A stretch of DNA of 64,000 nucleotides from Lishizhenia tianjinensis (lineage in GTDB: Bacteria > Bacteroidota > Bacteroidia > Flavobacteriales_D > Crocinitomicaceae), in the NCBI GenBank assembly GCA_943330745.2, contig CALQIX020000005.1, positions 62,001 to 126,000 of the forward strand. Direction: 5' to 3'. The notes under the pieces were generated by a model. The model was not told the origin of the DNA, made no database searches, and worked only from the letters and a program-made list of their open reading frames with translations. The position numbers and the translations under genes are program-made. Positions 45,680-54,758 of this stretch are shown piece by piece. Positions within the stretch are counted from its first letter, which is position 1. Each line of letters opens with the position of its first letter.

Positions 45680-45703
45680 TTAAACTTTTTTTTTGTATTT
45701 TTA
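45673..45703 (+). promoter_or_regulatory. Putative promoter of the first secreted paralog
   Basis: TTTG (45673-45676), a 19-base spacer, then TATTTTTA (45696-45703; one mismatch). It lies 20 bases before the ATG at 45724 and straddles the stop of the AP/TPR gene. An alternative -7 is TATTTTTA at 45711-45718. Confidence 0.4.
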
Positions 45704-45723
45704 CTCAAATTATTTTTAAGCTT

Positions 45724-46581
45724 ATGAAAAAAACTACCTCAATTAACAAGTCTAAATTAGCTGGTTACACAGCTGTTGCTGGTGCAATTGTAGCCGGAGG
45801 TGCTGCTAACGCTCAAATTACTTACATGGATATAAATCCAGACGTGGTTGTTGACTCAAATACGACGTTAATAAATCCTTATGCTATTGATTTTAATAAT
45901 GATGCTACTCCAGATATCGCATTTGGTGTTGCTCACATTGAAGGAGCTACTTCAAGCTTCACATACAAGGGTGCACTAGCTTATGCTGCAATACCTGCTG
46001 CCAACGCAATCATTGCTGCTGATACTGCAACTATGGCTGCAGCGTTGGATTGTGGTGTTGCTGTTTCTGCTGCTTCAATATTTGGAAATGATACTTACGG
46101 AAACTTTGGTTATGCTGCGTTAATTAATGGAACAATACCTTTTACGTCTACAACAACTCCTTTCTTAGGTGCTACGGATAAATACTTAGGTGTTAAATTT
46201 ACTGCTGCTTCTGGAACTCATTATGCTTGGGTTAAACTTTCTGTTGCAGCCAATGCTGAAACAATTACAGTGAAAGAATATGCATTCAATGCAACTCCAG
46301 GTGCAACTATTAATACTTGTCAAACTGCTGGAATTGAAGATGTTTCTGTTGAAAATAAAGTTACAATCAAAACAACGTTAAATGATGCAACTATCAATGT
46401 TACGCCAGATTTAATTGGTGGTTCAATTTCTATGGTTAGCATGGCAGGTCAAGTGGTTAAAACAATCGCTATTTCTGATGTTAATACTACAATTTCTTTC
46501 GAAGGAGTTGATTCTGGTATTTATTCAGTTACTGCAAATTTTGAAGCGGGTTCAGTGAACAAAAGAGTATACGTTAAGTAA
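45724..46581 (+). CDS. Secreted protein with T9SS-like C-terminal domain, paralog 1
   Basis: A 285-residue exported protein with a long signal peptide: charged n-region MKKTTSINKSK, then an Ala/Gly-rich core ending ANAQ. The mature part has TYMDINPDVVVD, a FLGATDKYLGVKF strand, HYAWVKLSV and KEYAFNATPG. It ends in a C-terminal module (INVTPDLIGG, SMVSMAGQVV, GIYSVTANF, KRVYVK) that fits a T9SS type A sorting domain. Alanine content is high. It is paralogous to the next gene, from which a terminator separates it. Function unknown. Confidence 0.8.
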   Translation: MKKTTSINKSKLAGYTAVAGAIVAGGAANAQITYMDINPDVVVDSNTTLINPYAIDFNNDATPDIAFGVAHIEGATSSFTYKGALAYAAIPAANAIIAADTATMAAALDCGVAVSAASIFGNDTYGNFGYAALINGTIPFTSTTTPFLGATDKYLGVKFTAASGTHYAWVKLSVAANAETITVKEYAFNATPGATINTCQTAGIEDVSVENKVTIKTTLNDATINVTPDLIGGSISMVSMAGQVVKTIAISDVNTTISFEGVDSGIYSVTANFEAGSVNKRVYVK

Positions 46582-46601
46582 TATTTTTTTTATTATATTT
46601 G

Positions 46602-46627
46602 AAGGCGGAAGTAATTCCGCCTTTTTT
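46602..46627 (+). terminator. Strong rho-independent terminator between secreted paralogs
   Basis: The perfect 9-base stem AAGGCGGAA (46602-46610) / TTCCGCCTT (46615-46623) has a GTAA loop and runs into six T (46622-46627). Confidence 0.92.
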
Positions 46628-46644
46628 GTTTTAATAAATTATTT

Positions 46645-47547
46645 ATGAAGAAATTATCTACATCCCCGAAAATTAAATCTTACTCAGCGGTTGCAAGTTC
46701 ATTATTGATGAGTGGTTTGGCAACAGCGCAAAATATTCAATACACGGATGTTAATCCAGATGTGGTTTTGGATAAAACAAGTGGACCGTTTGAAATTGAT
46801 ATGAATGTGGATTCAGGAGTTGACATTACTTTTCAAGTAGCTTCTTTTAATGGCAATGGTTCTTCAACTTATAACGGAATCCCTTTTACCTATGTATATA
46901 ATGGGTCGCAAGCTAATGCTGTACCTGGTCCGCTTGGTGGTGTTCAAGGACAAGTTATTGGTTCAAGCAGTACCTTTGGAGTTACAGCACTTAATGGTGG
47001 AGATGCAATAACTTCTGCTAATAATTTTAGCTCTCAATCTGCTGCGCTTGGTGTAAAAGGTGTGGTTTCAGTTCCAGCATTTAATATTACTTACAACATC
47101 AATCAAGGTGAATTTTTGGGAGTTAGTCAGAAATTTTTAGGAATGAAATTTTCTGCAGGAACTAATATTAATTATGGTTGGGTGCGCCTAAGCTTAGATA
47201 CCTTAGATCCTACAGGTTTAAAATTAACGATTCATGATTATGCTTATAATATTAATCCAGATGAGCAAATACTCGCAGGAGAAGGATCTGTTTCTGGATT
47301 AAATCAAGTTTCTGTGGAAGACAAAGTTTCTATTAAATCATTGTTGGATCAAGTTAATATCAATGTTACTCCTGATTTAATTGGAGGACAGGTGAACTTA
47401 GTTTCTCTAGAAGGAAGAGTAGTTTATAGTGTTAAAATTACCGACGTAAATACGCAAATTTTGTTGGCTGATATTACAACGGGTATTTACCAAGTCCAAA
47501 CAAATTTTGATCAAGGTCATGTTTCCAAGAAAATATACGTTCGTTAA
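46645..47547 (+). CDS. Secreted protein with T9SS-like C-terminal domain, paralog 2
   Basis: A 300-residue paralog of the upstream gene. The signal peptide ends ATAQ; then IQYTDVNPDVVLD, KFLGMKFSAG, NYGWVRLSLD and HDYAYNINPD. Its C-terminal module is very close to that of paralog 1 (NVTPDLIGGQVNLVSLEG, ITDVNTQI, GIYQVQTNF, KKIYVR). The central region is longer and rich in Gly, Ser and Asn. The YGWVRL strand pattern recurs in secreted Bacteroidota proteins of unknown role. Own terminators before and after imply independent expression. Confidence 0.8.
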   Translation: MKKLSTSPKIKSYSAVASSLLMSGLATAQNIQYTDVNPDVVLDKTSGPFEIDMNVDSGVDITFQVASFNGNGSSTYNGIPFTYVYNGSQANAVPGPLGGVQGQVIGSSSTFGVTALNGGDAITSANNFSSQSAALGVKGVVSVPAFNITYNINQGEFLGVSQKFLGMKFSAGTNINYGWVRLSLDTLDPTGLKLTIHDYAYNINPDEQILAGEGSVSGLNQVSVEDKVSIKSLLDQVNINVTPDLIGGQVNLVSLEGRVVYSVKITDVNTQILLADITTGIYQVQTNFDQGHVSKKIYVR

Positions 47548-47571
47548 TATTTAGAATTCTTTTAATAATCT

Positions 47572-47598
47572 AGGCTAACTTAATGTTGGCCTTTTTTT
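47572..47598 (+). terminator. Rho-independent terminator after paralog 2
   Basis: The 8-base stem AGGCTAAC (47572-47579) / GTTGGCCT (47585-47592) has one G-U pair and is followed by seven T (47592-47598). Confidence 0.85.
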
Positions 47599-47608
47599 GT
47601 TTTTAACT

Positions 47609-48460
47609 ATGAAAATACATGTGCTAAATACGGGCTTTTTCAAATTAGATGGAGGAGCTATGTTTGGGGTAGTTCCAAAAACGATTTGGGAAAAAACCAA
47701 TCCGGCTGACGGATTTAATATGTGCACATGGGCAATGCGGTCTTTGTTAATTGAGGATGGTAACCAGTTAATCTTGGTGGACACAGGCATCGGAAATAAA
47801 CAATCTGATAAGTTTTTCTCCCATTATTTTCTGCATGGCGAAGACTCCTTGAGTGGAAATCTACAAAAACTTGGCTTTTCAAAAAAGGATATTACAGATG
47901 TTTTTTTAACGCATTTGCATTTTGATCATTGTGGGGGTGCTATTGAATGGAACAATTCTAAATCAGCCTATCGACCTGCATTTGAATTAGCAAATTACTG
48001 GAGTACCGAAAACCATTGGGAATGGGCAACAAAGCCTAATCCGAGAGAAAAAGCTTCATTTTTAACAGAAAATATTCTTCCTATTCAGGAAAGTGGTCAA
48101 CTAAAATTTTTGGAACGAAAAGCTGATTTTACCAATAACTGTTTGAAGGATATTGATGTTTTATTTGTTGATGGTCACACAGAAAGTATGATGATTCCGC
48201 ATATAAAATATAAAGGAAAAACAATAGTATTTATGGCAGATTTACTTCCCAGTGTAGGACATATTCCCTTGCCATATGTTATGGGGTACGATACTCGACC
48301 GCTAATAACAATTTCAGAGAAAGAGGCTTTTTTAAATCGTGCGGCTGACGAAGAATTTATACTGTTTTTAGAACATGACAGCATGCATGAATGTTGTACG
48401 GTTCAACACACGGAAAAAGGAGTGCGAGTTAAAGAAACGTTTAGATTCAATGAAATCTAA
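47609..48460 (+). CDS. Metallo-beta-lactamase-fold hydrolase
   Basis: About 283 residues with the metal motif THLHFDHCGG (HxHxDH), a further His in VDGHTESMM, the Asp in FMADLLPS and a C-terminal EHDSMHECC. These mark a dinuclear-metal MBL-fold hydrolase, close to the N-acyl homoserine lactonase/YflN-like group. No signal peptide is seen, so it is probably cytoplasmic. ATG 47609 is chosen; the frame from 47597 overlaps the upstream terminator. The substrate cannot be assigned. The stop abuts the convergent gene at 48461. Confidence 0.88.
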   Translation: MKIHVLNTGFFKLDGGAMFGVVPKTIWEKTNPADGFNMCTWAMRSLLIEDGNQLILVDTGIGNKQSDKFFSHYFLHGEDSLSGNLQKLGFSKKDITDVFLTHLHFDHCGGAIEWNNSKSAYRPAFELANYWSTENHWEWATKPNPREKASFLTENILPIQESGQLKFLERKADFTNNCLKDIDVLFVDGHTESMMIPHIKYKGKTIVFMADLLPSVGHIPLPYVMGYDTRPLITISEKEAFLNRAADEEFILFLEHDSMHECCTVQHTEKGVRVKETFRFNEI

Positions 48461-49354
48461 TTAATGTTTTACAACCAGCCTACTATGTTTTGATACCAGT
48501 TTACCCTCCGTATCTTTTCCTGTAATATAATAGATGTAATTTCCTTCGCCAACAGGGTCTCCCGTTGGCAGCGTTCCATTCCAGCTAAATGAAGAATCAC
48601 TGGATTGATAAACAACGATTCCCGCAGAATTAAGAACTACAATACTGAACTCACTAATAGCAGAAGCATCAAGAGTTAATACATCATTATTCCCATCCCC
48701 GTTTGGCGTGAAAATATTTGGCAATACCAAAGTTAATTGGCTCACTTTAGTTGTCTCAGTGTCAGTTAGTTTTTCATTTAGCTTAGTGGTAATGTTTTGA
48801 GTTCCTGAGATACTTGATTCTAAATTTTCTGAACTCTGTGTTGGAGTTAGAGCGTTAGTAGATAGAATATCTGATGACTTAATTTCCTGCGTGTTATTTG
48901 TTTTCAAACCGATATCTTCAGTTTGATTGTTTTCAGTTTCTGTGGTTAAAATAAGGTTTTGAGAATCGAAAACGCTAGGTGTATTCGACACAATTGAAAT
49001 TGATTCTTTCTTAACAGCCTCATTATTAAATGGAACTGAGGATTGGTCATTTGAAGAATTAGAATTTGTTTTTTCCGGTTGGTATTTTATAGTGGTTTTC
49101 TCTTGAATTTTAATAGTGTCCTTTTCTGTGGTTGCATTTTGGACAGCAATTAAATAACCAAGACCAACAACAGAAGCAGCAGCTGAAATCCCTATAATTG
49201 CCTTAGCAAGCAATGATATTCCCGTGCTTGTAACGGTTGACGTTGTTAGTGGGATTTTTGAAGCGATCGAAGTCCATAATTCCGGATTTACCGAAACTTG
49301 ATGATCAGCTAGTTTTTGCTTAAACAATTCTTCTATAGTGTCTTTTCGGTCCAT
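48461..49354 (-). CDS. Putative anti-sigma-like membrane protein with T9SS type B-like C-terminal domain
   Basis: A 297-residue protein. The short cytoplasmic N-terminus (DTIEELFKQKLADHQVSVNPELWTSI) resembles the start of Bacteroidota anti-sigma-type proteins. A membrane segment follows (about 46-70), then a Ser/Thr/Asn/Gln-rich periplasmic linker (about 75-205), and a C-terminal CHU_C/gliding-motility-like domain (NIFTPNGDGNNDVL, FSIVVLNSAG, FSWNGTLPTG). It overlaps the sigma factor gene by 22 bases. The usual type B domain belongs to secreted proteins; here it is tethered to the inner membrane behind a transmembrane segment, which is unusual. Confidence 0.78.
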   Translation of the reverse strand: MDRKDTIEELFKQKLADHQVSVNPELWTSIASKIPLTTSTVTSTGISLLAKAIIGISAAASVVGLGYLIAVQNATTEKDTIKIQEKTTIKYQPEKTNSNSSNDQSSVPFNNEAVKKESISIVSNTPSVFDSQNLILTTETENNQTEDIGLKTNNTQEIKSSDILSTNALTPTQSSENLESSISGTQNITTKLNEKLTDTETTKVSQLTLVLPNIFTPNGDGNNDVLTLDASAISEFSIVVLNSAGIVVYQSSDSSFSWNGTLPTGDPVGEGNYIYYITGKDTEGKLVSKHSRLVVKH

Positions 49355-49920
49355 TCAATTTTTTCTAATCGTTCTCTTAAAAAAGCGCGCGCACGTAAAT
49401 ATTGAGATTTCGAAGTGTTTTCATTGATGCCTAGTTTTTCACCAATTTCTTTATGTGAATAACCCTCAATAGCATATAGATTAAAAACAACCCTGTAACC
49501 ATTAGGCATAGATTGAATTAATTTCATCAATTCTTCTACTTCTAACTCTTGCATCCCATTGTCTGTATAGTCTAATTTATAACTTACATCATCCAAGGAA
49601 ACATCAAATTTGGTTTTTGCATTTTTTCTAATGGCATCAAGACAAGTATTAACAATAATTCGCCTAATCCATCCTTCCAAAACTCCTTCATTTTTAAAAT
49701 CAACGAGTTTAGAAAAAATCTTTACAAAACCATCTTGTAATGCATCTTGTGCCTCATCATGATTATTCATATACCGAAGACAGACTGCAAACATTTTCGC
49801 CGCAAACTTTTCAAACAACGCTTTTTGTGCACGTGGATTCCCCTTCAAACAGGCTTGTACCAGATCGATGTCTTCCATCATGTCGTTTTGTAGACTCTTC
49901 TTTGTTTTGTAAAGTTGCAT
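49333..49920 (-). CDS. ECF-subfamily RNA polymerase sigma factor
   Basis: A 195-residue sigma-70 family ECF factor. It has region 2 (LFEKFAAKMFAVCLRYMNNHDEAQDALQDGF, quoted only in part here for position, about residues 35-70) and region 4 (YSHKEIGEKLGINENTSKSQ, about 155-180). It directs RNA polymerase to a specific set of promoters. The downstream overlapping gene encodes a membrane protein that may hold or release it. Start ATG 49920 is used; ATG at 49881 or 49878 is possible. No anti-sigma cleavage protease is encoded nearby. Confidence 0.93.
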   Translation of the reverse strand: MQLYKTKKSLQNDMMEDIDLVQACLKGNPRAQKALFEKFAAKMFAVCLRYMNNHDEAQDALQDGFVKIFSKLVDFKNEGVLEGWIRRIIVNTCLDAIRKNAKTKFDVSLDDVSYKLDYTDNGMQELEVEELMKLIQSMPNGYRVVFNLYAIEGYSHKEIGEKLGINENTSKSQYLRARAFLRERLEKIEWTEKTL

Positions 49921-50040
49921 CTAATCTAAAATTAATGCATTTTTTTGATTACAATTTCGAATAATTAAAAAATATAGGCTTATCCACAATGCCTTGGTGC
50001 TAAAAATCCAAATTTTTACGTGAAAGTAAGTTTAATTCTG

Positions 50041-50048
50041 TAATTTTG
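50041..50048 (+). promoter_or_regulatory. Putative -7 element upstream of sucA
   Basis: TAATTTTG matches TAnnTTTG and ends 23 bases before the sucA ATG. A TTTTTA stretch (50013-50018) at about 22 bases' spacing could be a weak -33. Confidence 0.4.
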
Positions 50049-50071
50049 TTGACCTAAGAGTATTCAGTAGA

Positions 50072-52798
50072 ATGGACAAAATTTCATACGTTGGAAATGC
50101 GGATGTAACCGCAATAGACTATCTGTATAAGCAATACAGTCAAAATCACGAAAGCGTTGATATAGGTTGGCAAAAATTCTTCGAAGGATTCGATTTTGCT
50201 CGAACAAATTTCGATTCAGAGGGAGCCGTTCCAGAAAATTATCAAAAAGAATTTCGTGTTATCAATTTGGTTAATGGCTACCGTTCAAGGGGACACCTTT
50301 TCACCAAAACAAATCCGGTTCGAGAAAGAAGGAAATACACGCCAGATTTGTCTATCGATAATTTCGAATTATCTGATTCTGATTTAATTACAGTTTTTCA
50401 GGCTGGAGAAATTATCGGGATTGGCCCGGCTACTTTGCGTGATATTATTCATCATCTTGAACAAACATATTGTCAGTCTATTGGGATTGAATATGCCTAT
50501 ATGCGCGACCCAGAAAGAGTTGAGTGGATAAAACACAAAATTGAACTTAAGAATAGACCGACCATTGATGCAAATCGAAAGATTGAAATTTATAAAAAAT
50601 TGAATCAAGCTTCTTCTTTTGAATCATTCCTAGGTAAAAAATTTGTTGGCCAAAAACGATTTTCCATTGAAGGCGGAGAAGCGCTAATTCCAGCACTTGA
50701 TACTTTAGTAAAAAAAGGATCTGATTTAGGGGTAGAGTATTTTGTTATGGGTATGGCTCACCGAGGTCGTCTAAATACACTCACCAACATTTTTGAAAAA
50801 AGACCGAAAGATATTTTTTCTGAATTTGAAGGAAAAGAATTTGATTCGGATGGCCCATTTGATGGAGATGTAAAATACCACCAAGGGTTTACTTCTTATG
50901 TGACCTTAGAGAATGGAAAACGCATTGGATTGACCTTGGCTCCTAATCCTTCACATCTTGAAGCGGTAAATACTGTGGTTGAAGGAATTGCGAGGGCTAA
51001 GGTAGATCATGAATTAAAACAAGAATCCAAAATTTGCCCGGTGCTTATCCATGGAGATGCAGCTGTAGCTGGACAAGGAATCGTTTATGAAACCATTCAA
51101 ATGGCTCAGTTAGACGGTTACCGAGCAGGGGGAACAATTCATATTGTAGTTAATAATCAAGTTGGTTTTACTACGAATTATTTGGATGCTCGTTCATCAA
51201 CCTATTGTACGGATGTAGCTAAAACTACCTTGTGTCCGGTGTTTCATGTGAACGGTGATGATGTAGAAGCGGTTGTTCAAGCAATGGAGATCGCTATAGC
51301 CTACAGACAAGAGTTTAATAGAGATATTTTTATAGATTTATTGTGCTACCGGAAATATGGCCACAATGAAGGGGATGAGCCTAAATTCACGCAACCTAAT
51401 TTGTATAATATCATTGCAAAACATCCGAATCCAAGAGAAATTTATTTTAAACAATTGGAAACCGAAGGAGTCCTTTCTAAGGATATGGCTATTAAAATAG
51501 AGGATGAATATAACGGCTATTTAGAAAGCGAATTCGATTTTTCACGGACACAAGATAAAGCCTTGGTATATGACTTTTTAAGTCATTCTTGGGAAGGATA
51601 TAGACACAGTAAACCAGAGGATTTTATTGATTCCCCAAAAACCGGAGTTGATAAAAAAATATTATTAGATTTAGGAATTAAATTAGCTACCCTTCCAGAA
51701 GGAAAAAAATATTTTAGAAAAATTGCTAAGATTTTTGAAGATCGTTTAAATGCCATAAAACAAGATAAATTAGATTGGGGTTCAGCTGAAATGTTGGCTT
51801 ATGCATCTCTACTGAACGAAGGTCATGCCGTTCGAATTTCTGGTCAGGACGTAGAACGAGGCACTTTTTCTCATCGACATGCAGTTGTGAAAACTGAAGA
51901 TACAGAGGAGGAAATCATTACGTTGAATTTACTAGCTGATAAACAAGCGAAATTCGAAATTTACAATTCCTTATTATCAGAATATGGGGTTCTTGGTTTT
52001 GAATATGGTTATTCATTAGCAACACCAAATGGATTAACAATTTGGGAGGCTCAATTTGGGGATTTCTTCAATGGCGCTCAAATTATGATAGATCAATTCA
52101 TTTCTGCTGGTGAAGATAAGTGGTCTACACAAACTGGTCTTGTTATGCTACTTCCGCATGGTTATGAAGGTCAAGGGGCAGAGCACTCAAGTGGCCGAAT
52201 GGAACGATTTCTTCAGCAGTGTGCGGATTTCAATATGCAAGTTGTGAATACTTCAACTCCGGCGAACTATTTCCATTTGTTGAGAAGACAATTAAAAAGA
52301 GAATTTAGAAAGCCACTTGTAGTATTTACTCCTAAGTTGCTTTTACGATATCCTGCAGCGGTTTCAACTTTGGATGATATGGCATCAGGTTCATTTCAAG
52401 AAGTAATTGATGATTCAACTGCTGATGTTTCAAAAGTTGAAACAGTAGTGCTTTGTTCAGGGAAGTTTTATTACGAAATGAAAGAAAAGGCAAACTTTTT
52501 AGAAGTTGATACTTATGCCTTTGTGCGAATTGAACAATTATACCCTCTCCCAGTTACCCAAATTGAAGCAGTATTGAAAAAATATCTGAATGCAAAAAAT
52601 ATAATTTGGTCTCAAGAAGAGCCAGCTAACATGGGAGCTTGGACTCATATTGCAATGAGTTTAAGACACATTCCATTTATTGGTATCTGTCGTCCTGCAT
52701 CTGCTGCTTGTGCCGAAGGTTCGAAAAAATTACATGAAAAACGATTAGAAAAATTATATAATCAGTTATTCAGTTATGCCAATGTTTCCGTTAAATAA
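50072..52798 (+). CDS. sucA: 2-oxoglutarate dehydrogenase E1 component
   Basis: A 908-residue thiamine-diphosphate enzyme of the TCA cycle. Landmarks are the N-terminal E2-binding segment (YLYKQYSQNHESVDIGWQKFF), YVMGMAHRGRLN, HGDAAVAGQGIVYE, the ThDP/Mg region ending RKYGHNEGDEP, and transketolase-like C-terminal motifs (FGDFFNGAQ, LLPHGYEGQGAEHSSGR). It decarboxylates 2-oxoglutarate and passes succinyl to the E2 lipoyl group. The E2 gene follows after 21 bases. Confidence 0.97.
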   Translation: MDKISYVGNADVTAIDYLYKQYSQNHESVDIGWQKFFEGFDFARTNFDSEGAVPENYQKEFRVINLVNGYRSRGHLFTKTNPVRERRKYTPDLSIDNFELSDSDLITVFQAGEIIGIGPATLRDIIHHLEQTYCQSIGIEYAYMRDPERVEWIKHKIELKNRPTIDANRKIEIYKKLNQASSFESFLGKKFVGQKRFSIEGGEALIPALDTLVKKGSDLGVEYFVMGMAHRGRLNTLTNIFEKRPKDIFSEFEGKEFDSDGPFDGDVKYHQGFTSYVTLENGKRIGLTLAPNPSHLEAVNTVVEGIARAKVDHELKQESKICPVLIHGDAAVAGQGIVYETIQMAQLDGYRAGGTIHIVVNNQVGFTTNYLDARSSTYCTDVAKTTLCPVFHVNGDDVEAVVQAMEIAIAYRQEFNRDIFIDLLCYRKYGHNEGDEPKFTQPNLYNIIAKHPNPREIYFKQLETEGVLSKDMAIKIEDEYNGYLESEFDFSRTQDKALVYDFLSHSWEGYRHSKPEDFIDSPKTGVDKKILLDLGIKLATLPEGKKYFRKIAKIFEDRLNAIKQDKLDWGSAEMLAYASLLNEGHAVRISGQDVERGTFSHRHAVVKTEDTEEEIITLNLLADKQAKFEIYNSLLSEYGVLGFEYGYSLATPNGLTIWEAQFGDFFNGAQIMIDQFISAGEDKWSTQTGLVMLLPHGYEGQGAEHSSGRMERFLQQCADFNMQVVNTSTPANYFHLLRRQLKREFRKPLVVFTPKLLLRYPAAVSTLDDMASGSFQEVIDDSTADVSKVETVVLCSGKFYYEMKEKANFLEVDTYAFVRIEQLYPLPVTQIEAVLKKYLNAKNIIWSQEEPANMGAWTHIAMSLRHIPFIGICRPASAACAEGSKKLHEKRLEKLYNQLFSYANVSVK

Positions 52799-52819
52799 TT
52801 TAGTGAAAAAATAAACTCA

Positions 52820-54073
52820 ATGTCAGTACTTGAAATGAAAGTCCCTAGTCCGGGAGAATCAATCTCAGAAGTTGAAATTGCAACTTGGTTAGTTTCAGAT
52901 GGAGATTATGTTGAAAAAGACCAAACTATTGCTGAAGTCGATTCAGATAAAGCGACGCTTGAATTACCTGCTGAATCAAGTGGGGTAATTACTTTGAAAG
53001 CCGCAGAAGGGGATGTTGTAAAAGTAGGACAAGTTGTTTGTTTGATTGATACATCCGCCGAAAGACCCGCTGGTTTAGCATCTCCTGCAGTAGAAACTGT
53101 TAATAACCCGGTGATTGAGGAAACAAAACAAATTTCCACTCCTAATCCGGATCCTATTAAAAAGGATGTATCATATGCAAGTGGAACTCCTTCTCCTGCC
53201 GCCGCTAAAATAATGGTTGAAAATAATGTATCCGCTGCACAAGTTTCTGGATCTGGTCGAGACGGTCGTATTACAAAATCTGACGTTGTTAATGCGCTCG
53301 CTGCTGGATTTGATGCAAATTCTATTCAGGGTTGGGGTGGAAGTAGAGAGCAAAGTCGTGAAAAAATGTCGATGTTACGTCGAAAAATTGCAGAGCGATT
53401 AGTGTCTGTTAAAAATGAGACTGCCATGTTGACTACCTTTAATGAGGTGGATATGAAACCCATTATGGATATTCGCGCTAAATATAAAGAAGCCTTTGCC
53501 AAACACCACGAGGTGAATTTGGGTTTTATGTCCTTTTTTACAAAAGCGGTTACTGAAGCATTAAATTTATTTCCTGCAGTGAATGGGCAAATTGATGGCA
53601 ATGAGGTTGTTTTTCATAATTATGCAGATATAGGAATTGCAGTTTCGTCACCCAAAGGATTAATGGTTCCTGTGGTTAGAAATGCAGAGCAAATGTCTTT
53701 AGCAGAAATAGAACGCGAAATCAAACGATTGGCTGTTAAAGCGCGTGATGGAAAAATTACTCCTGATGACATGACTGGAGGCACATTTACTATTACCAAT
53801 GGAGGCGTTTTTGGTTCCATGTTATCTACGCCAATTATCAATCCGCCACAATCCGCTATTCTTGGAATGCACAATGTTGTTGAAAGGCCAGTTGCTATTA
53901 ATGGCAAGGTTGAAATACGACCAATTATGTATGTCGCGCTTTCCTATGACCATCGAATTATTGACGGGAAAGAATCTGTTGGTTTCTTGGTTAAAGTAAA
54001 GGAGATGCTAGAAAATCCTGAGAAAATGTTATTTGGAGCAAAAGATCCAGTGGCAGTATTATTAGGACTTTAA
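52820..54073 (+). CDS. sucB: Dihydrolipoyllysine-residue succinyltransferase E2
   Basis: A 417-residue E2. The lipoyl domain (1-80) carries the lipoylated Lys in VDSDKATLE. An Ala/Pro/Ser linker follows, then a peripheral subunit-binding domain ([24 protein letters not shown]) and a catalytic domain with the HxxxDG motif SYDHRIIDG. It transfers succinyl to CoA in the 2-oxoglutarate dehydrogenase complex. It is in an operon with sucA; a strong terminator follows. The matching E3 (lpd) is encoded convergently at 54755-56155. Confidence 0.97.
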   Translation: MSVLEMKVPSPGESISEVEIATWLVSDGDYVEKDQTIAEVDSDKATLELPAESSGVITLKAAEGDVVKVGQVVCLIDTSAERPAGLASPAVETVNNPVIEETKQISTPNPDPIKKDVSYASGTPSPAAAKIMVENNVSAAQVSGSGRDGRITKSDVVNALAAGFDANSIQGWGGSREQSREKMSMLRRKIAERLVSVKNETAMLTTFNEVDMKPIMDIRAKYKEAFAKHHEVNLGFMSFFTKAVTEALNLFPAVNGQIDGNEVVFHNYADIGIAVSSPKGLMVPVVRNAEQMSLAEIEREIKRLAVKARDGKITPDDMTGGTFTITNGGVFGSMLSTPIINPPQSAILGMHNVVERPVAINGKVEIRPIMYVALSYDHRIIDGKESVGFLVKVKEMLENPEKMLFGAKDPVAVLLGL

Positions 54074-54097
54074 TTTACATCAAAAAAAAAATTTGAT

Positions 54098-54122
54098 GGG
54101 GGGTGTGTTTCACCCCTTTTTT
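54098..54122 (+). terminator. Rho-independent terminator after sucB
   Basis: The stem GGGGTG (54100-54105) / CACCCC (54111-54116) has a 5-base loop and is followed by six T (54117-54122). Just upstream, CATCAAA/TTTGATG (54078-54098) could form a second AT-rich hairpin. Confidence 0.88.
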
Positions 54123-54167
54123 GTTTTAAACTTTTTATTACTTCCAGTTGTTATTAAAATAAAAATC

Positions 54168-54758
54168 ATGAACAAAGTTATTTGGGTTTCCCTATCGATT
54201 CTTGTTTTAATAGTAATAAGTTTTATAGTTGTGTCATTTACCTCTAAAAATATTGAAACACCGGATTATAAAGTAATCAAGACCATTGATGAAATGGAAA
54301 TTCGATTATATCCAAAAATGATTGTCGCAAAAACAAATTTGTCTGATAAATCTTTTGATAATCAAGGAAGTAATGGTTTTCGAACGATTGCGGGTTATAT
54401 TTTTGGTGGGAATGAAAAAAATCAAAAAATTGCTATGACGTCCCCAGTCGTAATGAACATGGGAGATTCGTCAACCATGTATTTTGTAATGCCAAAGCAA
54501 TATAAAAAGGAGGATTTGCCCAATCCAAACTCTAAAAATGTTCAAATTGTTGAGGAAACTTCTAAAGTATTGGCTGTGATAGGGTACGGAGGATTTTCGT
54601 CGGACAAAAAAATTGAAAAATACCGAAAAGAGTTAGAGTCAATACTGAATAAGAATAAAATCCAAACGAAAGGAAATTACATGTATATGGGTTACAATGC
54701 ACCTTGGGATGTAATTAACCGAAAAAATGAAGTGGCAATCGAAGTTGTGCTTGATTAA
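54168..54758 (+). CDS. SOUL heme-binding family protein
   Basis: About 196 residues: one N-terminal membrane or signal segment (VIWVSLSILVLIVISFIVV) and a SOUL domain (PDYKVIKTIDEMEIRLYPKM, GFRTIAGYIFGGN, IAMTSPVVMN, YNAPWDVINRKNEVAIEV). SOUL proteins bind heme or porphyrin in eukaryotes and bacteria; the function in bacteria is poorly defined. ATG 54168 is chosen because the open frame from 54093 runs through the sucB terminator. The 3' end overlaps lpd by 4 bases. Confidence 0.9.
   Translation: MNKVIWVSLSILVLIVISFIVVSFTSKNIETPDYKVIKTIDEMEIRLYPKMIVAKTNLSDKSFDNQGSNGFRTIAGYIFGGNEKNQKIAMTSPVVMNMGDSSTMYFVMPKQYKKEDLPNPNSKNVQIVEETSKVLAVIGYGGFSSDKKIEKYRKELESILNKNKIQTKGNYMYMGYNAPWDVINRKNEVAIEVVLD

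Noticed and set aside
54078-54098. CATCAAA/TTTGATG hairpin as an independent terminator
   Set aside because: AT-rich arms with no following T-run; the GC-rich hairpin directly downstream explains termination.
54093-54167. Longer N-terminus for the SOUL protein beginning at 54093
   Set aside because: This stretch runs through the sucB terminator hairpin and T-run.
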